Assembly: GCA_963840095.1 (NCBI GenBank)
Contig: CAWIXN010000005.1
Location: 1,550,001 to 1,614,000, forward strand
Source: DATBGO01 sp963840095
GTDB taxonomy: Bacteria; Actinomycetota; Actinomycetes; Streptosporangiales; Streptosporangiaceae
DNA: 64,000 nucleotides
Direction: 5' to 3'
The notes beneath the pieces are model-generated. The model had not been told where the DNA came from. It saw nothing but the letters and a program-made list of their open reading frames with translations, and made no database searches. Positions 44,135 to 52,006 of the stretch are shown here, in pieces (the first letter of the stretch is position 1; each line of letters starts with the position of its first letter). Both the position numbers and the translations under genes were made by a program.

Positions 44135-45268
44135 ATGACTGCAAAGACAAGCACGTTCGCGGGCCAGCTCAAGCACTTTGCGCAAACCATAGATATTGTG
44201 GACAACAATACCTTCAATCAGGTCCGTGCTCTTGTCTGTAAATACGTCACGCATGAACTCAATAGTGAATATTTTGAACTGTTCAGTAGCGAGGCTGGGG
44301 GGAGTGACGGCGACCGTCAGTATTGGCTAAGGACATTCTGGAGCAGCGACGAAAAGAAACATCTCTGGCCTATACGGGCGAGCAACGGCAGTTACAAGAA
44401 TCCGGTTACTGCTGCCTTTGACAACGTTCGGCCAGTGTGGCTCGTGAGTCCCAATGACAAGAAACCACTGGATGTTGCGGAGAAGTACCAGGACATGTGG
44501 TCTGGAATTCCAGACCTGCCCCGGTACCGGCCATCCTCGAACCAGCCGATCCGGACCCTCATCGTGTTGCCGCTCTCGTTCCGAAATCGGATAGGTGTCT
44601 TCTGCATAGAAAGTTCCGAGTACATCGAAATCACAGATGTGGCAAAATCAGAACTGTGTAGGCTCGCCGACGCACTCGGCATCCTTTACGGCCTATGGGA
44701 CGTAACCCAAGCTAACTCCGAGTGCAAGGATCACGCGATTGGCGACCTAAGGGACCTACTGGAGCGGGCCAGATTTCCGAGGCTGGCCAAGCCGCATGTC
44801 TTCGTGGCATTCTCCATCAGAGCGGATGAGACCGTTACGCTCACAATGAAGGACGTCCTCGGCCAGTTTGCCGACAAGTTGGAATTTACAGACTGGAACC
44901 GAATGGACGAATCAGGGAACATTACTGCGCAGATCGGCAGGGAGATCCTGGAGTCCAGGTTTGGCATCTGCTACCTTTCGGAGCCCGTAGAGCCTGTTGG
45001 CCTCTTGAAACAAAATTATGACGACAACCGCAACGTGGTCTTCGAGGCAGGTATGCTACACGCCCGAACAAATGCCAATGCCGACAAGGACGAAGATGGG
45101 CCGTCCGGTTGGATCCCTATCCGTGAAAAGGATTCCCCCCCGGCACCATTTGACTTCGCAGCTGAGCGAATCCTCTATGTCCCGCGCGCCAGAAACGGCG
45201 AGTTGAACGAGTCCAAGCTGCGTGAGATGCTGAGTAGGCGGATCCACCGGCTCTTGGGCGATAGCTAA
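44135..45268 (+). CDS. GAF-like/TIR-like two-domain protein, putative defence or signalling effector
   Basis: The start is placed at the ATG at 44135, which has GGGAGGGACC directly before it, giving 377 residues. A TTG at 44087 would add 16 residues. Residues about 30-190 resemble a GAF domain: a helical start, then IRTLIVLPLSFRNRIGVFCI and ESSEYIEITDVAKSELCRLA. Residues about 220-375 look like a TIR-like nucleotide-hydrolase domain: VFVAFS strand, a helix, the TDWNR segment, EILESRFGICYLSEP, and RNVVFEAGML with the expected catalytic Glu at about 304. A final RILYVPRA segment and a basic helix follow. Such domains cleave or use NAD in prokaryotic immunity. GC content is visibly lower than in the neighbours. 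It stands alone beside an IS. The pairing is unusual, and no partner gene is next to it. Confidence 0.65.
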   Translation: MTAKTSTFAGQLKHFAQTIDIVDNNTFNQVRALVCKYVTHELNSEYFELFSSEAGGSDGDRQYWLRTFWSSDEKKHLWPIRASNGSYKNPVTAAFDNVRPVWLVSPNDKKPLDVAEKYQDMWSGIPDLPRYRPSSNQPIRTLIVLPLSFRNRIGVFCIESSEYIEITDVAKSELCRLADALGILYGLWDVTQANSECKDHAIGDLRDLLERARFPRLAKPHVFVAFSIRADETVTLTMKDVLGQFADKLEFTDWNRMDESGNITAQIGREILESRFGICYLSEPVEPVGLLKQNYDDNRNVVFEAGMLHARTNANADKDEDGPSGWIPIREKDSPPAPFDFAAERILYVPRARNGELNESKLREMLSRRIHRLLGDS

Positions 45269-45272
45269 GCCT

Positions 45273-45300
45273 CGATCGGCACTGTTGCGTTGGCCGATCG
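45273..45300 (+). terminator. Possible terminator hairpin after the GAF-TIR gene
   Basis: Eight-base arms CGATCGGC and GCCGATCG around a 12-base loop lie just five bases after the stop codon. There is no T-run, but many actinobacterial terminators lack one. Confidence 0.5.
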
Positions 45301-45555
45301 TGGCTGGCTGGAGACTGGCCAGGCCCGCGGTCCGGGCAGCGCAGGCAGGCGTGCTTTACCCCCCCCGGAGGACCAGCCATGCCGACAGGTTCGATGCCAG
45401 CGGGTACCGGGTGAGCACTCGCAAGGTGAAGGCCTTTCTCGGGTAGCGGCTTGGGATTCGGCGGGCTGGCTGGATCCGTATGACGTGCCCGGCGCCCGGT
45501 GATGTGGTCCGATTTCTGCCAGACATCGCCGGACGGCAGCCGGATAGTTGCGGTT
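45301..45555. other. No gene recognised
   Basis: The interval between the island gene and the luciferase-type gene returns to high GC. It includes a C-run near 45360, and no supported coding frame is present. Confidence 0.35.
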
Positions 45556-46601
45556 ATGGAAACCGCGCAGTCGGCTAACGTCCCGGTGGCACTGGCTGGT
45601 GGTGGCTCGCTGGCGGTCACCGCCGCGCCGTTCATCCGCTCCGGGCCTGCTGCCGTCCTTGATCTGGCCAGGCGTGCTGATCGCCTTGGGTACGCGTCGT
45701 TGTGGGTCGCTGAGGTGACCGGTATCGAGGCGTTCAGCGTGCTTGGCGCGGTATCGCGTGCTGCGCCCAGGCTGGGACTGGGTACTGGCGTGGTTCCGAT
45801 GCAGGTCCGTACTCCGCCGCTGCTGGCCATGGCGGCGGCCTGCTTGCAGGCCCTGGCTCCCGGCAGGGAGGTTCTGGTCGACGTTGGCGTCTCCTCGCCG
45901 GTGGTAGCCGGCGACTGGCACGGGGCCGGCTATCCGGCCAGGCCGCTGGCCCGGATGCGGGAATTCATCACGTTGCTGCGTGAGTGCCTGTCCGGTGACA
46001 CGGTCACCTTCTGCGGTGACTACTACCAGGTGCGCAAGTTCCGCCTCGGCGTTGAGCTCGGCGACCGCAGGCCCAAGATCATCCTCGGCGCCCTGGGCGA
46101 GGGGATGCTCAGCCTGGCCGGCGCCGAGGCCGACGGGTCTTGCTGAACTACCTGCCAGCCAGCCACGTGCCGTGGTGCGTGGAACAGGTCCGCCGCGGCG
46201 GGACCGCGGCGATCTACGCCAACATCCACGTCGGCGTCGGCGACCGGGAGGCCGCCGCACCGCAGGCCCGCTACGACCTGTTCTCCTACGCCGTCGTCGA
46301 CGCCTACGCCCGTAGCTTCACCCAGGCCGGGTTCGGCGATGCCGTGCAGGCAATCCGGGCCGCTCACCGGGCCGGAGACCGGGCTGGTGCCCTTGCCGCC
46401 GTGACTGACGAGATGGTCGACGCGATCAACGTGACGGGAGACCAGGCGCTGGTCGCCGCCACGATCAGCGCCTACCGGCGGGCCGGCGTTGACGTCCCGG
46501 TCGTCTTCCCCCTCACCTGGGGCGCGGCAGGCCAGGACGCGCTGGACTCGACGCTGCGGGCGGCGACAGCACCGGCGGCACACGATGCCGGCGGGAGCTG
46601 A
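45556..46601 (+). pseudogene. LLM-class (luciferase-like) oxidoreductase, frameshifted
   Basis: The N-terminal two thirds start at the ATG at 45556 (METAQSANVPVALAGGGSLA) and contain the TIM-barrel features of F420-dependent LLM enzymes (RADRLGYASLWVAEVTGIEA, then RLGLGTGVVPMQVRTPPLLA). After EADG the frame breaks (46136) and continues in the next frame (LNYLPASHVPWCVEQVRRGG, then AGVDVPVVFPLTWG). Restoring one G in a GGG run joins both parts perfectly. It is either a true frameshift or a sequencing error. If intact it would use reduced F420 or FMN; the substrate is unknown. Confidence 0.78.
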
Positions 46602-46780
46602 CCCCGATCTGCGGCCTTGCCCGCCAGGCAGCCTGGCCGCGGGTGACGCCGATCCCTCGCCGCCGGTGCCCTGTCCCGGCCGTGCCTGCGCGGCCCGGCC
46701 GCCCGTCAAGATCGGCGAACACCGGCGAGAGAGCACCACACGCCGGATCTCCGGATGAAAGGAAGCACGATGAGAAAGTG

Positions 46781-47329
46781 ATGATGGGAGTCTCGCTGGA
46801 TGGCCTGGTGGCGCGCCCCGGCAAGTTCGGCGCCGGCGGCTGGGGACTGCCGCCCGAGGACCCGGCCCTGAAAACGCGGAAACTCCGCTGGCTCGATGCA
46901 GCGGGCCTGCACCTGATGGGCCGTCATACCTACAAGGAAATGGCCGGATTCTGGCCCACCTCCGACGACGAGTACGCCAAGCCGATGAACGACATACCCA
47001 AGGCCGTGTTCTCCACGACGCTCACCCAAGCGGACTGGCCGCAGACCACGATCGCCAGCGGCGACCTGGCCGAGGAGATCAGGGCCCTCAAGAACGAGCC
47101 CGGCAAGGACATCATCGCCTGGGGAGGTGCCGCCTTCGCGCAGTCGCTCACCAGGCTCCGCCTGGTCGATGAGTACCGGCTCGTGCATCAGCCAGTGGCC
47201 CTGGGAAACGGGCTCCCGCTCTTCGCGGGACTCACCGCCCCCCTGGTGCTCGACCTGATCGAACCCCAGGCATATGCCGATGGCGCAGTGCTCCACGTCT
47301 ACCGGCCAATCACAACAACCACGGGGTAA
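46781..47329 (+). CDS. Dihydrofolate reductase-family protein (RibD C-terminal type)
   Basis: A 182-residue protein with the features of the dihydrofolate-reductase/RibD-C fold (MMGVSLDGLVARPG, then LHLMGRHTYKEMAGFWP and IIAWGGAAFAQSLTRLRLVD). The family's usual start MRKVxMGVSLDG would be made by the ATG at 46770, but that ATG is in another frame and hits TGA after three codons. One base is missing between MRK and the rest, so translation probably begins at ATG 46781 or GTG 46778. The substrate is unknown; the family reduces pterin-like or other carbonyls. Confidence 0.75.
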   Translation: MMGVSLDGLVARPGKFGAGGWGLPPEDPALKTRKLRWLDAAGLHLMGRHTYKEMAGFWPTSDDEYAKPMNDIPKAVFSTTLTQADWPQTTIASGDLAEEIRALKNEPGKDIIAWGGAAFAQSLTRLRLVDEYRLVHQPVALGNGLPLFAGLTAPLVLDLIEPQAYADGAVLHVYRPITTTTG

Positions 47330-47724
47330 GCGAGCCCAGCCCACCGACAGCCAGCAACAGACAGCGGGCGCCGACCGCGGAGATGAGCGAATAAGAAACG
47401 GTTCGCTGCATGACCCCGCGAGCGGAAAGGGCAACTCACCGTAACCCGCCAGAAGCTGAGAACTCCACGCGCGCATCCTGGTCGACTCGCGCCGCCCGAA
47501 CCGTGTCCCAACCGGGGGGACTGTGTTTTGCATTGGCCGCCGTCGGGGTCGACGAGAGGCCGCCCCGGGCAGGAGGCACCAGGCCAGCGGCCATGGGAGG
47601 GGCTTATCGGCATCAGCCGGCCTGCACGGGCGCGCCGATAGGATGCAGGCGCGGAAGGTGCAGAAGTAGCCTGGGCCGACTGATCGCCGACGACTGCCGC
47701 TACTGGAAGATGAGGATCTGACCG
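47330..47724. other. No gene recognised
   Basis: This 395-base stretch has no frame with recognisable product. A run GGGGGG near 47516 and the ribosome-like GAGGA at about 47711 (before the next gene) are all I see. Confidence 0.4.
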
Positions 47725-48360
47725 GTGAGGCGGTCATCGAGCCGGCTGATCCGCCCGGTCGACGCGCCGACGGTCGCCGTGGCGTGCTTCTTCCGTGACG
47801 TCGTCGAGGAACTCTCCGGCCGTCAAGACGCGAGGTCCGTGTGCCGCCTGCACAGCGAGATGGGTCCGGCATCGTTGTGGGAGATCGAGCACCGGGGTGT
47901 ACGGCTGGGCGCGTTCCATCCCGGAGTCGGGGCGCCGCTGGCCGGTGCCATGCTCGAGCAGGTCATTGCCCGCGGAGTCCGCGGAGTCATCGCCTGCGGC
48001 GGGGCATGGGCGCTGGTACCGGAACTGGTAATGGGGCACGCGGTGATCTTGACCGGCGCTGTGCGCGACGAGGGCACGTCCTTCCACTACCTACCGGCCG
48101 ACCGGGTCGTCTCGGCTGACCCGGGTCCGGCTGAGAGCCTGGCCGGCGCGCTGAGCGCCGCCGGCGTGGAGACGACGCACGGCCTGAGCTGGTCGATGGA
48201 CGCCATCTACCGCGAGACCCGGGCCCGGGTCTCGCGCCGGGTGGAGGAACGGTGTCTAGTCGTCGAGATGGAAGCGTCCGCGCTGATGGCGATCGCCCGC
48301 TACCGCTCCGTCCCGTTCGGCGAGGTGGTGATGGCCGGAGACTCGCCAGTGCCGAGCTGA
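47725..48360 (+). pseudogene. Nucleoside phosphorylase, 3' end truncated
   Basis: The protein begins at GTG (MRRSSSRLIRPVDAPTVAVA) and follows the purine/uridine phosphorylase fold: GARSVCR-type start, a LGAFHPGVGAPLAGAMLEQV glycine-rich phosphate-binding strand, IACGGAWALVPE, and VVEMEASALMAIAR (the catalytic Met-Glu region). It stops after VMAGDSPVPS, whereas relatives have about 40 more residues. The cut lies at the edge of an IS6-type remnant, so insertion has removed the end. Activity is doubtful. Confidence 0.7.
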
Positions 48361-49075
48361 TGACGGGCGGGGACGTGGGTGGCGATGTCGTAGTGGCCGC
48401 AGCGCAGGTTCTGGACGAAGGCGTGACCGGCAGCGAGAATCCGCGCTGAGCGGTGCCGCTTCAGCCCGCGCATCGGCCGGAGCCGAGCTTTGAGCCGCCC
48501 GTGATCTGCCTCGACTGGCTTACTGGCGTATCGGTCCACGCTGTGCAGCGCTGAAGGGATCAGCTCATCCAGGACCCGCGGATAGGCGGAGGCGGCCCCG
48601 GTCAGTGGTGACCTCGACCGGGATCACGCCAGCCCGCATGGCCCGGGTGAAGAAGCGCCAGGCTGCTGCCAGGTCACGCCTCATCGACCGCAGGACGTCC
48701 ATGACCTGTCCATGCTGGTCGATTGCCCGGTACAGGTAAGCCCACTGGGCGGATACCTTCACGTACGTCTCATCGACGAACCACCGGTCACCGGGGGCAT
48801 GGCAGCACGGCCGGGCAGCCTCGATGAACTCGGGCGTGAACCGCTGCACCCAACGGTAGATGGTGACGTGATCAACGGTGACACCGCTCGGCCAGCAGTT
48901 CCTCGACCTCACGGTAAGACAGGCCGTACCGCAGATACCAGCGGACCGCGACGGCGATCACCCCCCGCGGGAACCGGAAACCAGCGAACACCGAAGACGA
49001 GCCAGACGACGCCACCGAACTGGTCTCCGCCCGCCGCGATCGACCAACGCAACACAGCCTTCGCACGCCGTTGCC
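48345..49075 (-). pseudogene. IS6-family transposase, multiple frameshifts
   Basis: Three frames carry successive parts of one IS6-type transposase. They are the start (FAGFRFPRGVIAVAVRWYLR, then YGLSYREVEELLAER), the central catalytic part (VTIYRWVQRFTPEFIEAARP, then DRWFVDETYVKVSAQWAYLY and RAIDQHGQVMDVL), and the end (DRYASKPVEADHGRLKARLR, then PMRGLKRHRSARILAAGHAF). Frame changes occur near 48896 and near 48590. The DDE signature is present but split, so this IS is dead. It abuts the truncated nucleoside phosphorylase. Confidence 0.88.
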
Positions 49076-49110
49076 GGCGAGCAATCACCGTAGCTTTCCA
49101 GTCTGGCGGC

Positions 49111-49524
49111 TTACTCACCGAAGGGGTTGAGGACCTGGACTCCGGCCAGCTCAAAGTCCTTGACGTTGCGGGTGACCACGGTCATGCCGTGCACCCTCGC
49201 CGTTGCTGCAAGGAGCGCATCGATCACCGGGAGGGGCTGCGCGAACTGGTGACGGCCCCAGGCAGCGGCGACCGGGAGGGTGACCGGGAGAACCCGATCC
49301 TCGAACCCGGTCTCCACATCCCTGAGCCAGCGTTCGAGGGCGGAAGCCTGGTGCCGGTCTCCCCGGCCGCGGACTCTCGCGATCCCCTGCTCGATCTCGC
49401 CCAGGGTCAGCACCGAGACGTGCAGCCGGTCCGGCGGCGTGGCCGCGATCCAGTCGGCTACGCCCGCCGCGGGCTGGCGCTTACGCGTCTCCGACAGCAC
49501 GTTGGTATCGAGCAGGTAGGTCAC
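49111..49524 (-). CDS. vapC: VapC-type PIN-domain toxin
   Basis: A 137-residue PIN protein with its acidic catalytic residues: Asp6 in YLLDTNVLSE, Glu43 in LTLGEIEQG and Asp102 in PVIDALLAATA, plus TRNVKDFELAGVQVLNPF. PIN toxins of the VapC family cut RNA, often initiator tRNA or 23S rRNA. Its GTG start overlaps the stop of the antitoxin gene. The length is normal and the gene appears intact. Confidence 0.92.
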   Translation of the reverse strand: MTYLLDTNVLSETRKRQPAAGVADWIAATPPDRLHVSVLTLGEIEQGIARVRGRGDRHQASALERWLRDVETGFEDRVLPVTLPVAAAWGRHQFAQPLPVIDALLAATARVHGMTVVTRNVKDFELAGVQVLNPFGE

Positions 49525-49817
49525 ATGCCCGCCTCAAGATCGACCGCACGCCCGAAGTCGGCCTTGCGCTCAGCCTCGATCTCTGCGAAGACATCAGCGG
49601 CGCCGTCGTGGAGTTTCGGACCGCCGAGCAGGATGCTCGCAAGATCCACCGCAGGCCGGGTCAGCCGGCGATACTCACCGATATCTACGACTACCGCGAC
49701 ATCCTCTCCGTGCCGGGTGATGACCTGCGGCCCCTCGCTCGTTACCGCACGGATCATCTCGCTGAAGCGCTGCTTGGCGTCTTGGATCTGCCAGTGATCC
49801 GGAGTCGGTGACGTCAT
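49521..49817 (-). CDS. vapB: Phd/YefM-type antitoxin of the VapC pair
   Basis: The ATG at 49817 is preferred because GGAAGGTGCTC precedes it. The 98-residue protein has the Phd/YefM N-terminal DNA-binding fold (WQIQDAKQRFSEMIRAVTSE, then GPQVITRHGEDVAVVVDIGE) and a disordered C-terminal tail that would wrap the toxin. It overlaps vapC by a few bases, so both are made together. Autoregulation via the palindrome at 49844-49855 is likely. Confidence 0.9.
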   Translation of the reverse strand: MTSPTPDHWQIQDAKQRFSEMIRAVTSEGPQVITRHGEDVAVVVDIGEYRRLTRPAVDLASILLGGPKLHDGAADVFAEIEAERKADFGRAVDLEAGM

Positions 49818-49843
49818 GAGCACCTTCCTAGATCTATCTAGTC

Positions 49844-49855
49844 CTGTCTAGACAG
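49844..49855. promoter_or_regulatory. Palindromic operator candidate of the vapBC operon
   Basis: CTGTCTAGACAG is a perfect 12-base palindrome 27 bases upstream of the antitoxin start. CTAGATCTATCTAG lies next to it. Typical antitoxins bind such sites. Confidence 0.5.
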
Positions 49856-50001
49856 ATTACCATCAACTAGCGTGCAGGGGAGCACCGGAAACGCCTGTCG
49901 GGTAGAGGCATGCCTGGCCTGCGAGCTGCAGCGATGTGCCGCTGTTCAGCCATAGGACATGATTAACTGCCGTGTTGTGCGTGCCGAAAACCTCGTCCAC
50001 G

Positions 50002-50151
50002 TCATGCGACCAGGTGATATTCGTTGATCAGGCCACTGATGCGCGTCTGTCTTCGGACGCGGTATTGACCGAGATCGGCCGGCTCGGGGAGCGGTTTCAG
50101 CGGTGCGGCGCCGTGCAGGGAGCGGTGCGGGCGGTGCTGATTGTGGTGGGT
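50002..50151 (-). pseudogene. Transposase C-terminal fragment (integrase type)
   Basis: The final 49 codons of a transposase (HHNQHRPHRSLHGAAPLKPL, then RVRRQTRISGLINEYHLVA) resemble the end of the intact IS transposase at 42688-43761 (NTHRPHRALGQTPP, then LGGLIHEYSQVA). Beyond its stop, GTTTTCGGCACGCACAAC (minus strand, ending near 49975) may be the remnant of the IS end. The rest of the IS is missing. Confidence 0.7.
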
Positions 50152-50390
50152 CTTGCGACGCGAGGTCGCGCGTGGTGAGTGAGCTAGTTGAGGAGGTCCG
50201 GCTGATGCTGGAGATAGCTCCAGGTTGTGTTCGACCTGTCCCCGCCGTGACGTGCGTGGCCGGTTCTGGATCGGTCGGGTGCGGAGCTCACGGAAAAGCC
50301 CGCGAGGTCCCTGAGGTTCGAAGTCGTGCGCCGGTCGATCCAGGGCCAGCCGGTCAGCGCTGCGCATAACCCGGCCCTGTTCATAAGGCG
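50152..50390. other. No gene recognised
   Basis: This stretch separates the transposase fragment and the group II intron palindrome. It contains no supported gene. Confidence 0.35.
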
Positions 50391-50414
50391 GCTTATGTTC
50401 AGCTGAACATAAGC
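50391..50414. repeat. Perfect 24-bp palindrome at the break in group II intron 2
   Basis: GCTTATGTTCAG followed by its exact reverse complement. The palindrome supplies the last RT codons and its stop, so it marks the point where the intron is truncated. It could be a recombination or attachment site, or the border of an incoming element. Confidence 0.8.
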
Positions 50415-51004
50415 GCGCCCTGGGGCGTCCCTTTCGTCCGGCGGGCGAGCACGCCATCAGCCTTCAGCATCGGGGCTTTCAGCCAGCGCTCCACATACAT
50501 CAGGATCCATTTCTGGTCCGTATGCCGCGCAAGTGCCCTTAGCATCAGATCCCATGGCACGGAGTCAAAGAAGGCCCTGACGTCCAGATCGACGACCCAG
50601 TCCCTCCTCCAGCATCGTTCCCGGCACACCCGGACCGCATCAACCGGGGACCGCCCCGGACGGTAGCCATAGGAGTCGTCATGGAACACTTTCTCCACGT
50701 CCGGCTCCAGCGCCAGCACCGCCACGGTCTGCGCCACCCGGTCAGCCACGTTTGGTATCCCGAGAACCCTCGTCCCGCCTTTCTTCGGTATCTCCACCGC
50801 GCGGACCGGCCCGGGGAAATACGACCCCGACGACATGCGATTCCACAGCTTGTAGAGATTCCCTTTCAGGTTCTCCTCGTACTGCCCGATCGTCACGCCG
50901 TCGGCCCCGGCCGCTCCGCCGTTCTCCTTCACCTTCAACCACGCATCCCAGACCAGGCGCTTGGGGATGTCGTACGACTTGCCCTGAGACTCCGGTTCAC
51001 TCAT
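50399..51004 (-). pseudogene. ltrA: Group II intron 2 reverse transcriptase, 3'-truncated
   Basis: The start is the ATG at 51004 (MSEPESQGKSYDIPKRLVWD), behind GGGAGGAATCGC. The N-terminal and first RT blocks are intact (LYKLWNRMSSGSYFPGPVRA, then RVLGIPNVADRVAQT and YGYRPGRSPVDAV, FFDSVPWDLM). The frame stops after GTPQG at the palindrome at 50391-50414. The YADD catalytic box, maturase X domain and intron 3' end are all gone, so it cannot splice or move. It closely resembles the RT of intron 1. Confidence 0.9.
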
Positions 51005-51450
51005 GCGATTCCTCCCTTCCGGTTGATCACACTCGATTACCAGGACGACCCCGCCCCTTGGCTCCACCCCCACTGCGATACGCAGGGACTTCACAGCTAC
51101 TACGGGCGAGTCCGCCAGCGTGCCCCGCGACGGTACTCTGCTCCTTGCGGTTTTCGCCGCTTGGAGTTCTCCCTCTCGCCCCCGGGCAAGCCGGCGGCGG
51201 TATCGGGGCGCACCTTCACATGTTCCATGCGAAAGCCCGGACCGGGATCATGCTGCCTATATGCCGGACACCGCCCGGGCAGTAGACGGGTATCCCCCAG
51301 ACTCATCCCGGGACCGTGGTGCAACCCCGGTTCTGATGTCACCTAAACTGTTTTCGACACGTCAGCGGCAGAGGGCTTGCGCCCATCGCTCATCTTCCCG
51401 ATCCACACCTGACGTGATCACGTCACGCCTTTTCCCGCGACGTTCTCCAC

Positions 51451-51550
51451 AACGGTCTTCAGCCAATGCAGATGCGGGCGGTTTGAAGCCATCCCCCGCA
51501 GGACGACTCCGGAGGGCCAGACAACCTCCATCTCTTCGCACAGCACCGCA
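51451..51550 (-). repeat. Domain I repeat, inner intron copy
   Basis: About 100 bases from ACGGTCTTCAGCCAATGC to CAGCACCGCA resemble 51611-51709 throughout, with scattered substitutions. The spacing is about 160 bases. The copies are parts of two related intron domain I sequences. Confidence 0.75.
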
Positions 51551-51610
51551 GCCAACACGCCGGCCTCTCACAAGCCGACTTGTCTTCCGCGTTCATGTTC
51601 ACAACACCAC

Positions 51611-51709
51611 GACGGTCTTCAGCCAACGCAGCATGAGGCGGCTTGAAGCCTCCCTCCGCAGGGCGACTCCGAAGGGCCACGAAACCTTCATCTCCCGCAC
51701 AGCACCGCA
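51611..51709 (-). repeat. Domain I repeat, outer intron copy
   Basis: This is the partner of 51451-51550. In the inner copy the next sequence beyond ACGGTCTTC is GGAGAACGTCGCGGG (minus strand). Here the second intron's GTGTTGTG start takes over instead. Confidence 0.75.
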
Positions 51710-51756
51710 TCAAGGACTCGCTCCTACATCAGGTCCTCCTTGCGTTCAGGACACAC

Positions 51757-52006
51757 CTCGGCACGCACAGGGTGGCCCGTCCATATCGGCGGCTCGGCCG
51801 AGCGTTCTCCCTGACGTACACCTATCACTCAGAGTGATGCTGTCGGTCGACGTAGCCCGCGGGCCGAGTCGGAAGGTCCACTGTGAGTGATCTCTCGGCG
51901 CGCTCGCTGCTCGCTGGCCGAGGTGCTCGTCAATCTTGGTATATGGCCGGTCTGATCGGACGTGCCTGTACGTCGACAGGACACTACGACGGTGGGCGAC
52001 ACGTCC
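51757..52006. other. Exon/intergenic interval between intron 2 and aminotransferase
   Basis: No gene is supported. A CTCGGCCGAG palindrome lies at about 51794-51803 and a copy of the small palindromic repeat at 51823-51840. The first 90 bases resemble the stretch upstream of the aminotransferase (53380-53435). Confidence 0.5.
51823..51840. repeat. Small palindromic repeat, copy 1
   Basis: TATCACTCAGAGTGATGC has ATCACT/AGTGAT arms around CAG and lies downstream of the aminotransferase gene. Near-identical words occur at 53412-53429 and 58604-58621, so it is a recurring element. The copies differ at the central bases. Confidence 0.6.

Larger units (their letters stand above)
50415..51756 (-). 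mobile_element. Group II intron 2, truncated and apparently nested in a relative
   Basis: On the minus strand the outer intron starts near 51756 (GTGTGTCCTGAA). After about 150 bases of domain I it is followed by a second intron 5' end, GTGTTGTGAACATGAA, near 51607. That intron continues through its own domain I (51551-51449 equivalent) to the RT gene at 51004. The two 5' parts match over about 100 bases (51451-51550 and 51611-51709). The intron ends abruptly at 50415 at the palindrome. Read as a group II intron inserted into another one; a tandem duplication is the alternative. Confidence 0.65.
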
